Source: Apricaphanius iberus
Taxonomy: Eukaryota; Chordata; Actinopteri; Cyprinodontiformes; Aphaniidae
Assembly: GCA_028564705.1 (NCBI GenBank)
Contig: JAPXFQ010002662.1
Coordinates: 1,488,001 to 1,552,000 of the forward strand
Length of the DNA stretch: 64,000 bases
Direction: 5' to 3'
In this document: piece after piece, positions 45,121 to 56,968 of the stretch
How positions within the stretch are numbered: the stretch's first letter is position 1
Layout: each line of letters begins with the position of its first letter
The notes under the pieces: generated by a model
What the model was told of the DNA's origin: nothing
Seen by the model: the letters and a program-made list of their open reading frames with translations, nothing else
Databases searched by the model: none
Position numbers and translations under genes: made by a program

Positions 45121-48100
45121 TATGTATGAAAAATCTTTATTAGTGATTACTGTGGGTTCAATTTCCTGACGTCATGGACATTAAACTGAGACAAGAAGGG
45201 AGAAAGGAAGAAGGTGAAGAAAAGAAACCGGACCAACAGAGGGGCGAACCGACGACACAAGACAGGAAGGCAAATAAAGAACACAAGAAAACATCCCAGT
45301 CCTCCACCTCTGCCGGACGGCAGAGAAACAGTAATACAAAACAAAAACAACAAACTGTACAGAACCAAACCAATAGTTCGGATCTGGTAGAATAAACAAA
45401 GAATTATACATTCACTACACACAAGCATTGATTAATGAACATAATATAAATGTTTCTGGTAAGCTCCTGTGAACAACTAACTAATGATGATAACCTCAGC
45501 TTAAGATATGTCCGTCCTCACCAATGTCCCCACACCTATGTGTGTGCGAGCATGCAGGTCTGAATAAGGTTTCCCCATGCAAGTGATTGATAGCTGGTGT
45601 AAGGAACCGTCAATCCGTCCTACAGGAATCGGCACAGACATGGAGGAGGCAAGAGATGTATGCATCCAGCGTCCCACAGAGTCCACAGGCGGATCAGCGC
45701 AGGGTCGATCACCCACCAAGAGAGGAACAGATGGAAGTCCCAGGGGAGCACCCACCAGCCGCGATGCTGGGGCCCGAGAGATCGCAGTGACGAGCCCACG
45801 GGCTCCGCCGGTAACCGGCTACGCCAGGGCGGGCCCGGACCAGGAACCGGAGGCCACGGGGACCAGGGGCACCCGCCCCCCAGCGGGGCCCCAACCAGGG
45901 ACCAGCCGACAAGGGCCCCCCGCCGCCGCCGCAGGCAAGGAGGACCCGCAGCCAACCGACGGACAACACACGCCGCCGCCACCCCGGACCAGTACCCACC
46001 GCCAACAACCCGGCCCGCCTCCACACATCCACACGCCAGGGAGCCACAGCAAGAGCCACAGCGGATGTACGCCCTCCCCAGGCCGCGCCCAGCCGGCACC
46101 TGGACATCCAGATCTTCCAGCTCCAGGGTCCAGATCCCGCCCCACGTGGGGCGCCAAGATCAGGGGCCCAGCCAATGCCGGACAGCCCCACCAGGCGAAC
46201 AGACCAGCCAGCTGAAGTCCTGGAACCAGCAGGAGGACTGGGCGCCAGGCACGGTCCCCAACACAACCTATTCTACAACCCCGGCACCCCATAAGAGGTG
46301 CCCCAGTCAATCCAAGGAGGACATCGGCCCGAAACAGCGGCCGCCCGACACACCGGACCACCCAGGACCCGCCCGACATGCACCAGGACCGAGCCGGGCC
46401 GCAACCGGGACCCCCGGTCCCAGGCATCGAGAGTCATCATCAACCAGCGGGCAGGAGCAACCATCACCGACGGGGAGTGACGGGGAGGGAAGAAGATGCA
46501 TCAGGCCAGAGAGCAGCCAAACACCCAACCTGACAGGTAGACATAGACAGACAGAGACACTCATACGTACCCTCCCTCTCATGCGTACACATTCTTACAA
46601 ATACAGGACATACGAAAAAAGGACGCTATACCCTCATTCATACCCCCCATACGTACACTATACTCCATACTCCCAGGCCCAGGGACAGACGCCCCAGTAG
46701 AGAACCCTGCCCCTGCACCCAGGAGACAGACCCCTTTGCCCACCAGGACGGGGACAAGTAGACCGCCAAGGCCCCCACACCGGCAAGAGCAGCCCACCAG
46801 CCCAGGACCCCGACCAGACGGCGTGATGTTCTATCCGGGCTCCGACCCCTGATGGTCCAACGAACAGGGGTGTGGAAAGACCCCCCAGCCTCTCTCCCCC
46901 AGCTCAATGTGGTGTTGTTGCGTGTTGTTCTAATGTGCACTTAAAACAGAGGGGGGGGACATGGGAATACTGCCGGGTACCCCCATCTCCCCCCCCGGGC
47001 CCTCAGTGTCTAGATGCGTTTAACCAGTGGGTGCCGGCACCACAGGCGAGGCCCCCGCAACGGGGGGGCCTCGCCTGTGGCGCCACACCGCCAGGTCCCT
47101 ACATGTGCGTTCCCTGTAAATGTTGCAAGTGTAGTGTCTAAATTGCTCAATAAAATCGGGACCCAGGCCGCCACCGGGTAGCGAAGACGGAAGCTCCATC
47201 CCGCACCCCAGTGACGTGCCCACGTCCCAAGGCCTTGTGAATGGTAGAATGAAGGAGCAGGTGGACAGAGGCATGGGGATGGGGAGAAAATAACTGGGGT
47301 GACCATTGCCAACCCCAGGGAGCCAGCTCCCCTGCTGACTCCAATAGGCACCCCCGTTCGGCCCGATCCACCAGGGGTGGGAGGCCCCAGCACGTCCAGT
47401 CGGGGCCCACGGCAGCGGTACCGCCGAGCCCCATGGGGGCCCCGGCAATCCACCAGCCCCCATGCCAGGGGCATACCTAAATCCTCCCCAACATTCACAC
47501 TGCTAACAAAACACATGTCACTAGACACCCAGGTTGAGTTTAGCCCCCCCTCACCCTCAACGCCCTCCCCCCTCCCGTCCCAAGCGCACCCCGTTAAAAA
47601 GAGCGCCTGTGCTAGATGGTAAAAAGCCTCCCCGCCAATAAGAGACGCCCCAGGCACCGCCAGCGTCCGAGGACCCCCGGGCCGAGGCCGGAACCCGGCG
47701 CACCACCGACTCGGGTACCCCGGACATGCCGCGCCAGGCCCGTGAGCAGACCGAAGTCCCGGGCGGCCAATCCCCAGGCCGACATCCTCCAGCCTTGCTA
47801 CTACCGCCCGATGGCCGGGTGGCAACAGAACCCAGCACGTCCACCCACCAGCCCACACCCCACCAACTGGTCAGTCACCGTGGAGGCCGACCAACACCGG
47901 CCAGAGCCCCCCACCCCAGCACCCCCGCGAGGGCTAAGACCAAGACCCAGGAGCCATGTCCAGTGTCAATATAGCCGATCGGGCCCGGAGACGCCGGCCA
48001 CCCGCCACGGCCTCTCGCCGACGCCCGGACGCGGCAAGCGGCCACCGGGGAGCAAGCGACAGGAACCAGCCCGGGGAGATGGAAAGGGCAGCAGCGCCCG

Positions 48101-48481
48101 CCAACCACCGGCCGACCACAGCCCCCCCCCAGCCGGCACCGACGGCAGCGGCCCCCCCCGGCCAAGCCCCGCCAGGGCCCCAGCCGGGGGGCGCGCCGCC
48201 CCAGAACCCCGAGCCCCAGGCCCAGTCCAGACCCCCCCAGAGCAGCACAGCACCAGGCCAGTAACCCGTGTCCGCCAGCACGACCCCTCTAAGGCGCCGC
48301 ATGCAGCCACTAGGAGTCACCACACAAAGACCCCAAAGTCCCACCCCAGGCGAGGTTCTCGGCACCTATCGCCGAACCGCAAGCGGACCCACCCCCAAGG
48401 ACCTCCCCGCAGTCACCACCAACCCTTAAGCTCCACATCGGCAACCGTGTCCCACAGAACGGAATCAAGGGCCCGACCCCA
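45121..48481 (-). other. L1 3' untranslated region, GC-rich
   Basis: The region directly follows the ORF2 stop. The part 45560-48480 is strongly GC-rich with C-runs on + (G-runs on minus), while both flanks are AT-rich. Long open frames occur on both strands (up to 346 codons) because stop codons are rare in such DNA; their Pro/Arg/Gly-rich products match no family I know. A perfect hairpin lies at 47040-47080. Confidence 0.7.
47040..47080. repeat. Perfect 17-bp hairpin, 7-base loop
   Basis: ccacaggcgaggccccc (47040-47056) and its exact reverse complement (47064-47080) enclose gcaacgg. It lies within the L1 GC-rich 3' region. Confidence 0.97.
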
Positions 48482-50450
48482 CTAGGTGATGGAACTGATC
48501 AAGGGTGACCAGAAAGATTGATCAGATGTGGAGGCAGATGCCGTTTCTAGACCAATGTAATCCAGAAGGAGATCTCTATATTGATTAATATTCAGAGTAT
48601 TTTTATTTTTCCAGTTCAAGAGGATATTTTTCTTAGCGATGCATAAGGCGATGTAAAATAATTGCATAGACTTTGTATCCATGGTAACTTCATCTATATT
48701 TCCCAGCAAGCAAACTGTGGGAGCAGGTGTGATATTACATTTCAGACACTTTGATAGATCTTCACATATCTGGTACCAATATTTCTTAACAGGTGGGCAG
48801 AACCAAAGAGCATGAATATAATTGTCTGGTAGATTGCTTGTACATTGTAAACAGGTATCAGACGGCGTATAACCCATCTTGAACATCCGTTGCCCTGTAT
48901 AATGCACTCTATGAAGGATTTTATATTGTATTAATCGTAGATTAGGATTCTTAAGAAATTTGAAGGTTCTTAATGAAATTTGAGACCAGAGGTTTTGGTC
49001 TATTGAGATGGACAAGTCCATCTCCCATTTTGAAATAGGAAGGGCTATTGATTCATCTATTCTATTTAATGTTTTGTATATTTTAGATAGCAGTTTGGGA
49101 GGGTTAAGATTAAGGAAGTCTAAAACTTTTCCTGGAATTTGTAAATCAACTGTATTGAGCCTAAATTTATTTTTTATAATTGATTTAATTTGTTGGTATT
49201 CTAAGAATTTATTCTTGTTAATTCCGAATTGTGTAACCAATGTATTAAAGGGGATAAAGTCTGTTCCATCAAATATATGCTCCAGGTATTCAATTCCTTT
49301 ACAACTCCAGCCTGGAAAGTTAATCATGCATTTTTTTTGTAAGATATCCGGGTTATTCCAGATGGGTGTACGCCTGCATGGGACTAGTGAGGTCTTTGTC
49401 ATTTTAAGAAATTCCCACCAAGCTGTCAGAGAGGAGCTGATATTTATACTTTTGAAACATTCATTTTGTTTTATATTTGAGCTAACAAAAGGTAGATCTG
49501 AAAGTTTTATCTTATTGCATAGTGTCTGTTCTACATCTACCCAGCACTCATCGATATAACTGTGTTTTACCCATCTTGATGTGTATTGGAGTCTGTTGGC
49601 TAAGAAATAATGACGAAAGTTTGGTAGGTCTAGACCTCCTTTATCTTTGGACTTCTGTAGTGTTTTTAAGCTGATACGTGGGGGTTTATCTTTCCAAAGA
49701 AATTTAGAAACAGAAGAGTCCAGAGATCTAAACCAATCAGGTGATGGTTTGCTTGGGATCATTGAGAATAAATAATTGATTCTAGGCAAAACCATCATTT
49801 TTATTGTAGCTACCCTTCCAATAAGTGATATTGGAAGGGATTTCCATCTTGCCAGATCATCTTCCACTTTTTTTAAAAGTGGGACGTAGTTTAGCTTAGA
49901 TAAGTCTGCCAGTCTTGGTGAGATATGGATACCTAGATATGTAATATTTCCGGACCGGAGCTGTAAAGCAACAGGACTCTGGTAAGAACAGTTGATAGGA
50001 AGGACTGTAGATTTTAACCAATTTATGGAATAGTCTGAAACTCTTGAGTAAGATTTTATTAACTCAATTACCTGATACAAGGAAGTTTGTGAATGCTGTA
50101 GAAAAAGTAGTACATCATCTGCGTATAAACTGATTTTATGTTCTATTTTGTTGCATTGTATACCTTTAACATTATTATTTTGCCTGATTGCTGCTGCTAA
50201 TGGTTCAATAAAAATAGCAAAGAGGGAGGGAGAAAGTGGACATCCCTGCCTGGTACCTCTCTGAAGAAAGAACCTTGATGATGTTTGATTATTGGTCCTA
50301 ATACATGCTGTTGGTGAGCTGTATAATATTTTTAACCAGTTTACAAAAGAATTACTGAATCCGAATTTATTTAAGGCTGCAAATAAAAATTTCCAGTTAA
50401 CTCTATCAAATGCTTTTTCTGCATCTAAAGATCTAAAGATCTTTCAAAAA
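48482..50450 (-). CDS. L1-like ORF2 reverse transcriptase, C-terminal ~650 residues
   Basis: The frame is open with no stop from the 5' break to the TAG at 48482. It holds LDAEKAFDRVNWKFLFAALN, QRGTRQGCPLSPSLFAIFIE and the catalytic YADDVLLFL (about 50100-50126). Further on are NITYLGIHISP, the thumb/linker, KPPRISLKTLQKSKDKGGLD and LPNFRHYFLANRLQY. The C-terminal part has IQYKILHRVHYTGQRMFKMG, CLQCTSNLPDNYIHALWFCP (a Cys/His knuckle) and ends SPLISSIT. The endonuclease and N-terminal RT are missing through 5' truncation, so the protein cannot support retrotransposition on its own. There is no native start codon. Confidence 0.85.
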
Positions 50451-50795
50451 AAATTTTTTTAAATTCACGGACATCATATGTTCGATCCACGGCGCATTTC
50501 AAACTCGATCAGAAAATAACTTTAATCGCTCCATTGACTCTAATTCATTTTTTTTGGCATTTGGGGACCCATGCACCAGAAGTAGAAGGGCGTGACTTAG
50601 GCTCCCCATAGCAAAGGAACTGTATAACTATATTTTTTCCATCTTGAAATGGGTACCAGTGACATTAAAGGACTCTGCCCTGTAGCTGACTACTGGTCTT
50701 TTAAAACATGACATCTCTACCGCAAAGAATGCTGTAGCCTAGTATATAAGCAGAAAGAAACATGACTGCATTAGAAAGTGGAATGAGTGATTTAA
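50451..50795. other. Intron 6 segment, nothing recognised
   Basis: Right flank of the truncated L1; no coding sequence or repeat end identified. Confidence 0.35.
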
Positions 50796-51773
50796 AGGGA
50801 CTATATCATGCTTTTTGCAGAATAAAATTTCTGGGATAGACATATATTTGATAAAATGTTACCGTTGGTATTATACAATATTAATTCGTCCTGAAATGTA
50901 ACTTGTATCCTGTAGTTAACGTTGGACCACGAAGTGAAACGGCTTGTTTCTCTATAAACCCGCCTCCTGCACCCCAACGCAACACTCCGCTCCCCCTGGG
51001 AGCAGATCACACCGAGACAAACAGTGCTGAGCTTAATCTCAAACAGTATTATGTCAAACAATTTGAGAATCATAAAGTACCACAATGAAATTCTGTTATA
51101 TTAAGGGCTCCGACGTTTGGTTTAGACAGAGCCCGAACCAACATAGCTGAGTCCACTAAGCAAATCTTTCCAGCCCAGTTTATAAAAAAGCTGTGGGTGT
51201 TGTTTGCACCCATATACTGAACATTCTGAGATGCTACAGATCAATTAATTAACCACACAATGTTATAAGATAACATAAGCAGCTTGATAAATGGCTAACA
51301 CATATTAGCATTAAGCCACTTACTTCTGTCCATAAGGCATCTTTGTTCTTTGATTCAGCAGCTGTTCTTTAGGAATGTTGAATAAAATCCTATAATCCAT
51401 GCATCCAGAAGGGCGTTTTCAAAGAGAAAGTACAAAATCCAACAAAAGCATTTATTTAAGCTGCCAAAAACCGAAGCACACATGACCTTTGAGGAGGAGG
51501 GTGTTTGAGAACTCCATCACAGGTAAGCCGCTCTGCCTGCAGGGGCGGTGCAGACACCTCAACACCACCTTGTTTTCAACTACTGATGTCACTAGTTGAA
51601 CACTCAGTCCATTTCTAGGAGAGGGAAGGGCAGCTGCTCAGAGAGCAGCATTAGGGAGGATTACTCAGACATGCGTCAATTAAGCTAAAAAAACTTGGTG
51701 TTTTTTTATGTCAAAATTGCATTACCAGATGGTTGAAAACTCCAAACACTTCATTTTGCATGATATAGGCCCT
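50796..51773. mobile_element. T2/Kolobok-type MITE with TTAA duplication
   Basis: 978 bp flanked by TTAA (50792-50795, 51774-51777), with terminal inverted repeats agggactatatcatg and catgatataggccct. The ends match the element at 23790-24946. I see no THAP or transposase coding part; short ORFs look accidental. Confidence 0.75.
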
Positions 51774-51777
51774 TTAA

Positions 51778-52716
51778 ATATCATTCTGTTCAGATGCAGA
51801 AACTTTGCTGGGAGGAGAAGTGGCTGTTAGGTCAGTGCAGGTAAAGAATTTCCGCAACAGGTTTAGTGGGGACAAACCCGTCAATCATAAGTATTGCTGG
51901 GGACGTGTCGCCATCTTCCCCGGTTAAAATTACGCTTATGGTTAAATGAGCAGAACGTTTCACACGCGTATTCTGATGCTTGGCCCTTTCCCCCTGGGGC
52001 GTATGAGGCACGTAGTAGCAGGGAAGCAGCTGTCACAGAGAGGGCACGAAATCATGCAATTTGAATGGGGTTAAAAAAAAAAAAAAAATTCACGTTAATA
52101 AGTAGCATAATCTCACGATCTTGCCCCAAAACAGCAGATACATTGCTCCATGCTTTATCCTCCTTGATGTTGTCTTTATAAAAAATGTGACTATGTTCAA
52201 ACATGATTGAGTGCTTCTCCACTTCAATGATCAACCATGATGTCCATGATGAAACACAAATGAGACCCTCCCGCGAGGTACTGACTTCTCACCGGGCCAC
52301 CAGTAAAGCCACCAGAAAGCTGCAAACTTTTTTTATTTGAAAATTTCTGGATGCCGAGCAGTCTGATTTCCTGTCTTCCCTTATCCAAAATGTCCAAATT
52401 TACATGTTCGAGGCGTACCGTGTAGAAAATAGGACTGCCACGTATATTTAGAAAAGTGCTGCTACATGACGCTCCTGTGACGGGGCAGACTCGTGCTGCT
52501 TTTGCCTCCGGTGGAAAGGGTTCTCTTGATTACAGCGGTGGCTATCAGCTGTGTATGACATTCTGCTCCTGTAACGTGCTGATTACGCGTCTGGTGGAAA
52601 GGGGGGATAAGTGTCCAAAAACCCAAACCGCATGCTTTGTAGCAGCATGGCATCTGTTCTTTTTTTTCCTACATCCTCTCACTCACACACCGCAGCCTGC
52701 AGGTGATGCATTCAAG
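51778..52716. other. Intron 6 segment, nothing recognised
   Basis: No repeat ends or coding family. An exon-like stretch at 51787-51836 was considered and rejected. Confidence 0.35.
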
Positions 52717-53000
52717 TAGGGCTGGACGATATAGAAAAAGTACATATTGACAAAGGAATAGTCATGCTGATCGATATCGCTAGTTATCGATTAAGATCAC
52801 AAAATGTAAAATATATATTTTAAGTGCCTCCCCGGGCCTTTAAATTATTCTTCAATGAACTAATTTTAGTTAAGAATTAAGAACTTCTTTTTATCATAAG
52901 TTTGTAAGACACAGAAACAATTCAACAGACCTGAGTAACATCAGTAAATACGAAAAAAGTAATGTTATTAACCATTATATATATATATATATATATATTA
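52717..53000 (+). mobile_element. hAT-like element, left end
   Basis: tagggctggacgatatagaa followed by tcgatatcgctagttatcga is the typical left end of TAGGG-type hAT elements. A (TA)n run lies at 52977-52999. The right end is not identified; the element may extend to about 53570. Confidence 0.55.
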
Positions 53001-53659
53001 TGTTAGAAATTTAAATTAAAGACTTTATGCTTTTTAATCTTTTAAACATTTAATGACACTTTATATTATTAACTGAAACCTTTGGTTTAGTTTGTCAATA
53101 AAGCTTATTCAATTTAAGTTCAGCTATTTTTTTACTCGTTTTTCGCTTCGAGGACCTGGAGCAGAATCGAGGGGACATTTTAAAAACCAGATGTGATAGC
53201 AGCCCGAGTCACAGGTGTGGTTAGATCCTGGGTAAGTTTCCTGTGTTTCTCTGTAACAGATTTGTAGCGAGCCGGGAGAGGGAGTTCTGCTTAAGACAAC
53301 TCATCGTAGTTTTATTTTTGCAATGTTTAGTGTTTTCGTGCAATCGAGGATCACTTCAAAACTAGACAGAACCGTTACCTGGGCCACTGAAACATTTATA
53401 TGCAAAAACTTCCTCCGCTGCTTCCTTGCTGTGACATATGACCGTGGCGAAGTTACGGCAATGGTTCGGTTAAGGACTATCAACAAAATCTGTTTCAGCT
53501 CAAATAATTTCATCCTTTTAGTGGTTTGAAAGGAGAGAGCGGTAGTTGACAGAGCTGCCTGGTTCGGCGTTAATGATTCGTTTGGAGTGAGTAATGATCT
53601 ATTAAGCTACCTGATGTATAATGCTATAATGAAAAAATCATTACACAAAACCCTTTGTT

Positions 53660-54050
53660 TTCTTCATCTTCCTCACAGTCATTTTCATTCTACAGACCAC
53701 CATCCTATGTTGTCTAACCCAACTCTTACACACCACTACTTTGGAGTCACTAATCTCCTTCAGATCACGAAGTCTACATAAGATGTAGTCCACCTAAGTG
53801 CTCATACCTCCACTCTTATAAGTCAAACTATATTTCTACCTGTTTTGAAGAAAGTATTTACAATAGCCATTTCCATCCTTTTTGCAAAGTCTACCACCAT
53901 ACTTTGTTCCTATCAATTTCTTATCACATCTGTTCCCTTCTACAAACATTTCCGTTAAAGTCTGCACCAATCACCACCTTCTCAACTCTCGAGATACCCT
54001 GCATCAAATCTAGTTCACTCCAAAATATCTGCTTCACTGACTCGTCGGAA
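53660..54050 (-). mobile_element. RTE-like LINE, endonuclease C-terminal fragment
   Basis: Minus-strand remnants include DFAKRMEMAIVNTFFKTGRN (about 53845-53905), then TSYVDFVI and a terminal NIGWWSVEW-like piece near 53690. The VxFAxxxxLAIVNTFF and VDYIL-type blocks belong to the apurinic endonuclease of RTE/Rex3-like LINEs. The frame is broken. It is collinear with the pieces at 55235-55294 and 56969-57335. Confidence 0.6.
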
Positions 54051-54129
54051 ATTATATAGATTTAAAAAATGTGGCGATCTTGTTAGAGTGTATACTAATG
54101 AATCCGTGCATTTCACTATGTTCTCATGT

Positions 54130-54215
54130 TGGCTGAGTGGTTAGTGTTGGTGACTCCTGCTCAGTAGGTCCAGGTTCACGTCTCGCTATTGCGGGGCTCA
54201 AATTCTTTTTCACGC
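54130..54215 (+). repeat. tRNA-like sequence, probably SINE-derived
   Basis: ttggctgagtggttagtgtt (A-box-like) and ccaggttcacgtctcg (B-box-like) occur in tRNA order and spacing, similar to a Leu/Ser-type tRNA body. No complete acceptor stem is evident, so a functional tRNA is unlikely. Confidence 0.45.
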
Positions 54216-54757
54216 TTCAGATGCATAGACATTCTTCCTAGTTTATAAAAAGAGTTTTCTAGATTTAAAAAAATGTTTTTTTATATTTTATTTATAAACC
54301 AAGTTTTGACATCAAGACAGTGGCCTGATCAGTTCTATATATTCAGTGCTGAACAGTATGGACGGTAAAAATAATAATGATAGATAGGAGGAATTATAAT
54401 TCTGTTTATTCATTTGATCCCCAAAAATGCACAAGGTCTTCTCAATCTTCAATGCATTGTTCAGCATGTATCTCACATGATCATATTTTTACCGAGATGT
54501 TGTAAAATCTGGAAGGAAAACATGTTGTGGTGGATGTTTTAGATTTTGTATGTCAATAAATTAAACCAAAAACACAATTTTAATGGCAGAGCTGTACTTT
54601 TAATTTAAGATTTTTTAATGCAGTATTTCTTTTATTTGTTTTTGTGTCAAAATATGATTCCCCTGGCTAACAGTATTAAAAAAGGACAAAACCCCTCTTA
54701 TATTACAGGATTAAAGGTTCATAATAGAGGGTGAATATTTACAAAAACACTTGTAGG

Positions 54758-54870
54758 TAGGGCTGTGCAATATGGCTTTAAAATTAAATCTATTTTTAGT
54801 TTCATACCAAATCCGATTGCAGATTTTAATCAATTTTTTTCTACCTTTTTTTTCGTAAAAAGAAATGGCA
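54758..54870 (+). mobile_element. hAT-like element, left end
   Basis: tagggctgtgcaatatggct starts a TAGGG-type hAT unit; the right end is not found before the RTE piece at 55235. Confidence 0.45.
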
Positions 54871-55234
54871 AGTGATTAAAAAAAAAGTTACAAAAACGTG
54901 CTTTTATTGCAATCAACCTGTCCTGAAGCTGACTTGAATTTAATGTCTAACTAAAAACAAGCTGCAGAGAATCCTTGTAAAACAAGATGGCTAGATTGAC
55001 ATCATTCTGGGCTATGGAAGTCTAAGTAGTACATTGGTTAAAACATTTTTTTTTAATCTCCATTTTTCAAAAACTTTCACAGTTTTTACAGAAGAGAAAT
55101 GCTTTCTGCTAGAGCTTTTGTTAAGCTGAGCCTACCCACGTCTTCACCAACTACTGTTCTTTTGAGATCTAAAAGGAAACACAACCTACCCGTTCCAGGC
55201 CCTACTGACCCGTTCCATTCTGTACTGTACTGGC

Positions 55235-55294
55235 CCTAGTGGAAATGGGGCATTCCAGAACATTCTTGGCAAATTCCTCCTTCAAGATAACTCC
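55235..55294 (-). mobile_element. RTE-like LINE, endonuclease piece (right of Tc1 insertion)
   Basis: Minus strand reads GVILKEEFAKNVLE. Joined across the Tc1-like insertion at its TA site it continues the NAKRN end of the piece at 56969-57335. It ends where unrelated sequence starts near 55235. Confidence 0.7.
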
Positions 55295-55296
55295 TA

Positions 55297-56966
55297 CAAC
55301 CCCTGGCAAAAAGTATGGAATCACCAGTCTTCGAGAATGCTCATTCACTTTTTTAATGCAATAGAGAAAGGGCAAAACACAAACATGCCACAAAACTCAG
55401 ATTTCTCAAAAGGGCATCTTCCTGGCTTTTAGAAACAGTACAAGAAAAGAACAGAAACTCAAATGGGAATAAATTGCAAGTGTTTCTTTGGAATAAGGAG
55501 CTGGAAACAAATATGGAATCACTCATTCCTGAGGAAAAAAATATGGAATCACAAAGAATAAACAAGAAACAGAAACAACTAAAACCACCCACTAGTACTT
55601 TGTGGCACCACCCCTGGCTTTGATTACAGCCTTGAGTCTCTGAGGCATGGACTTAACAAGTGATGAACGGTAGTCCTCATCAATCTGTCTCCAACTTTGT
55701 CTGATGGCTGTTGCCAGATATGCTTTGCATGTGGGAGCTTTGTCATGGACCAATTTCTTCAATTTCCACCACATATTTTCAATCGGATTGAGATCCGGGC
55801 TATTTGCAGGCCATGCAATGGACCTTCTTTGTCTCTCTTCAAGGAAAGTTTTAACAGTTTTGGCTCTATGGCATGATGCATTATCATTTTGAAAAATTAT
55901 GTCATCATCCCAGAACATCCTTTCAATAGATGGAATAAGATAGGTGTCCAAAATCTCAATGTAAACTTGTGCATTTACTGAACATTTAACGACCGCCATC
56001 TCTCCAGGACCTTTACCTGACACGCAGCCCAATATCATAAGAGCCAGTGGAAATTTGCATGTTTTCTTCAGGCAGTTGTATTTATACATGTCTTTGGGAC
56101 GGCACCAAACAAAAGTTCCAGCATGATCCCCTTGTCCAATGCAGATTCGTGATTAAAATTGCCTTCCCTTGGCCCATCGAAGTCTAGCTTTCTTAGTTTT
56201 GTAAGTTAACACTGGCTTTCTTTTGGCTTTTCTGTAGGAAAATTCCATCTCTGCTAGATGGTTCCTAACAGTTCGGTCACTGACTCTTGCTCCAGTTTGT
56301 GCCCATTTGTTACGCATTTGTTTTGCTGTGCATTTTTGGTTTTCCAAACATAATGCTTTAAGTTTTTGGTCCTGTCGCATAGACGTCTTCCTTGGTCTAC
56401 CACTACGCTTGCCTTTGACAATCTTCCCATGTTGTTGGTACTTAGACCAGATTTTAGACACAGCTGACTGAGAACAACCAACATCCTTTGCAACATTTCT
56501 TGAGGATTTACCTTCTTCCAGAAGTTGGATAATTCTCTCCTTTGTTTCAATTGAGAGCTCTGGTCTTGGAGCCATGATTCCTGTCCATTACTTTGCTGCA
56601 ACAACTCTCCAAGTTGTGAGCACTCCTTTTTAAATGTAGACCAATCCACAGACATAACGAGTTGCAGGTGATGGTGTAGAAAATGGGAAATAATTGGGTG
56701 ATTCTAATGGGTGATTCCATATTTTTTTCCTCAGGAATGAGTGATTCCATATTTGTTTCCAGCTCCTTATTCCAAAGAAACACTTGCAATTTATTCCCAC
56801 TTGAGTTTCTGTTCATTTCTTGTACTGTTTCTAAAAGCCAGGAAGATGCCCTTTTGAGAAATCTGAGTTTTGTGGCATGTTTGTGTTTTGCCTTTTCTCT
56901 ATTGCATTAAGAAAGTGAATGAGCATTCTCGAAGACTGGTGATTCCATACTTTTTGCCAGGGGTTG
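55297..56966 (-). mobile_element. Tc1-like transposon, third family, full length
   Basis: Terminal inverted repeats begin caacccctggcaaaaagtat and extend about 250 bp inward on each side. Repeated tatggaatca motifs fit the IR/DR type. TA flanks both ends (55295-55296, 56967-56968). 1,670 bp. It was inserted into an RTE-like LINE. Confidence 0.95.
55592..56575 (-). pseudogene. Tc1-like transposase pseudogene, third family
   Basis: From ATG 56575: MAPRPELSIETKERIIQLLE, helix-turn-helix SSRNVAKDVGCSQSAVSKIW, GRPRKTS, second helix block RVSDRTVRNHLAEMEF and KARLRWAK. A break follows at about 56090-56155: the residue where the first catalytic Asp is expected reads His (HES), and the frame shifts. 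The core resumes in 56089-55592 with GKGPGEMAVV, FQNDNASCHRAK (second Asp) and [12 protein letters not shown] (Glu present), and ends ATKY-stop. About 328 codons overall, normal for the family; inactive. Confidence 0.88.
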
Positions 56967-56968
56967 TA

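Larger units (their letters stand above)
45121..50450 (-). mobile_element. L1-like LINE, 5'-truncated, with very long GC-rich 3' region
   Basis: On the minus strand the element begins inside the ORF2 reverse transcriptase (5' break near 50450) and stays open to a TAG at 48482-48484. A 3.36-kb non-coding part follows, of which 45560-48480 is strongly GC-rich and C-rich on +. Near the presumed 3' end the minus strand shows AATAAAG (about 45131-45140). The intact ORF2 reading over about 650 codons suggests a fairly young insertion. No clear target duplication was found. Confidence 0.82.

Noticed and set aside
45660..46700. 346-codon + strand ORF rich in Pro, Arg, Gly and Ser
   Set aside because: It lies in the GC-rich L1 3' region where long frames occur on both strands and overlap each other; no family resemblance.
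47010..48485. Overlapping 282- and 289-codon ORFs on opposite strands
   Set aside because: Same reason: stop codons are rare in this composition, and the frames contradict each other.
51787..51836. Exon-like stretch between ttctgttcag and gtaaag, considered as WDR4 exon 7
   Set aside because: Its translation starts with M-Q-K-L or D-A-E-T-L depending on frame and matches the expected D-G-T-L-x-L-W-E segment only with several indels. RNA evidence would decide.
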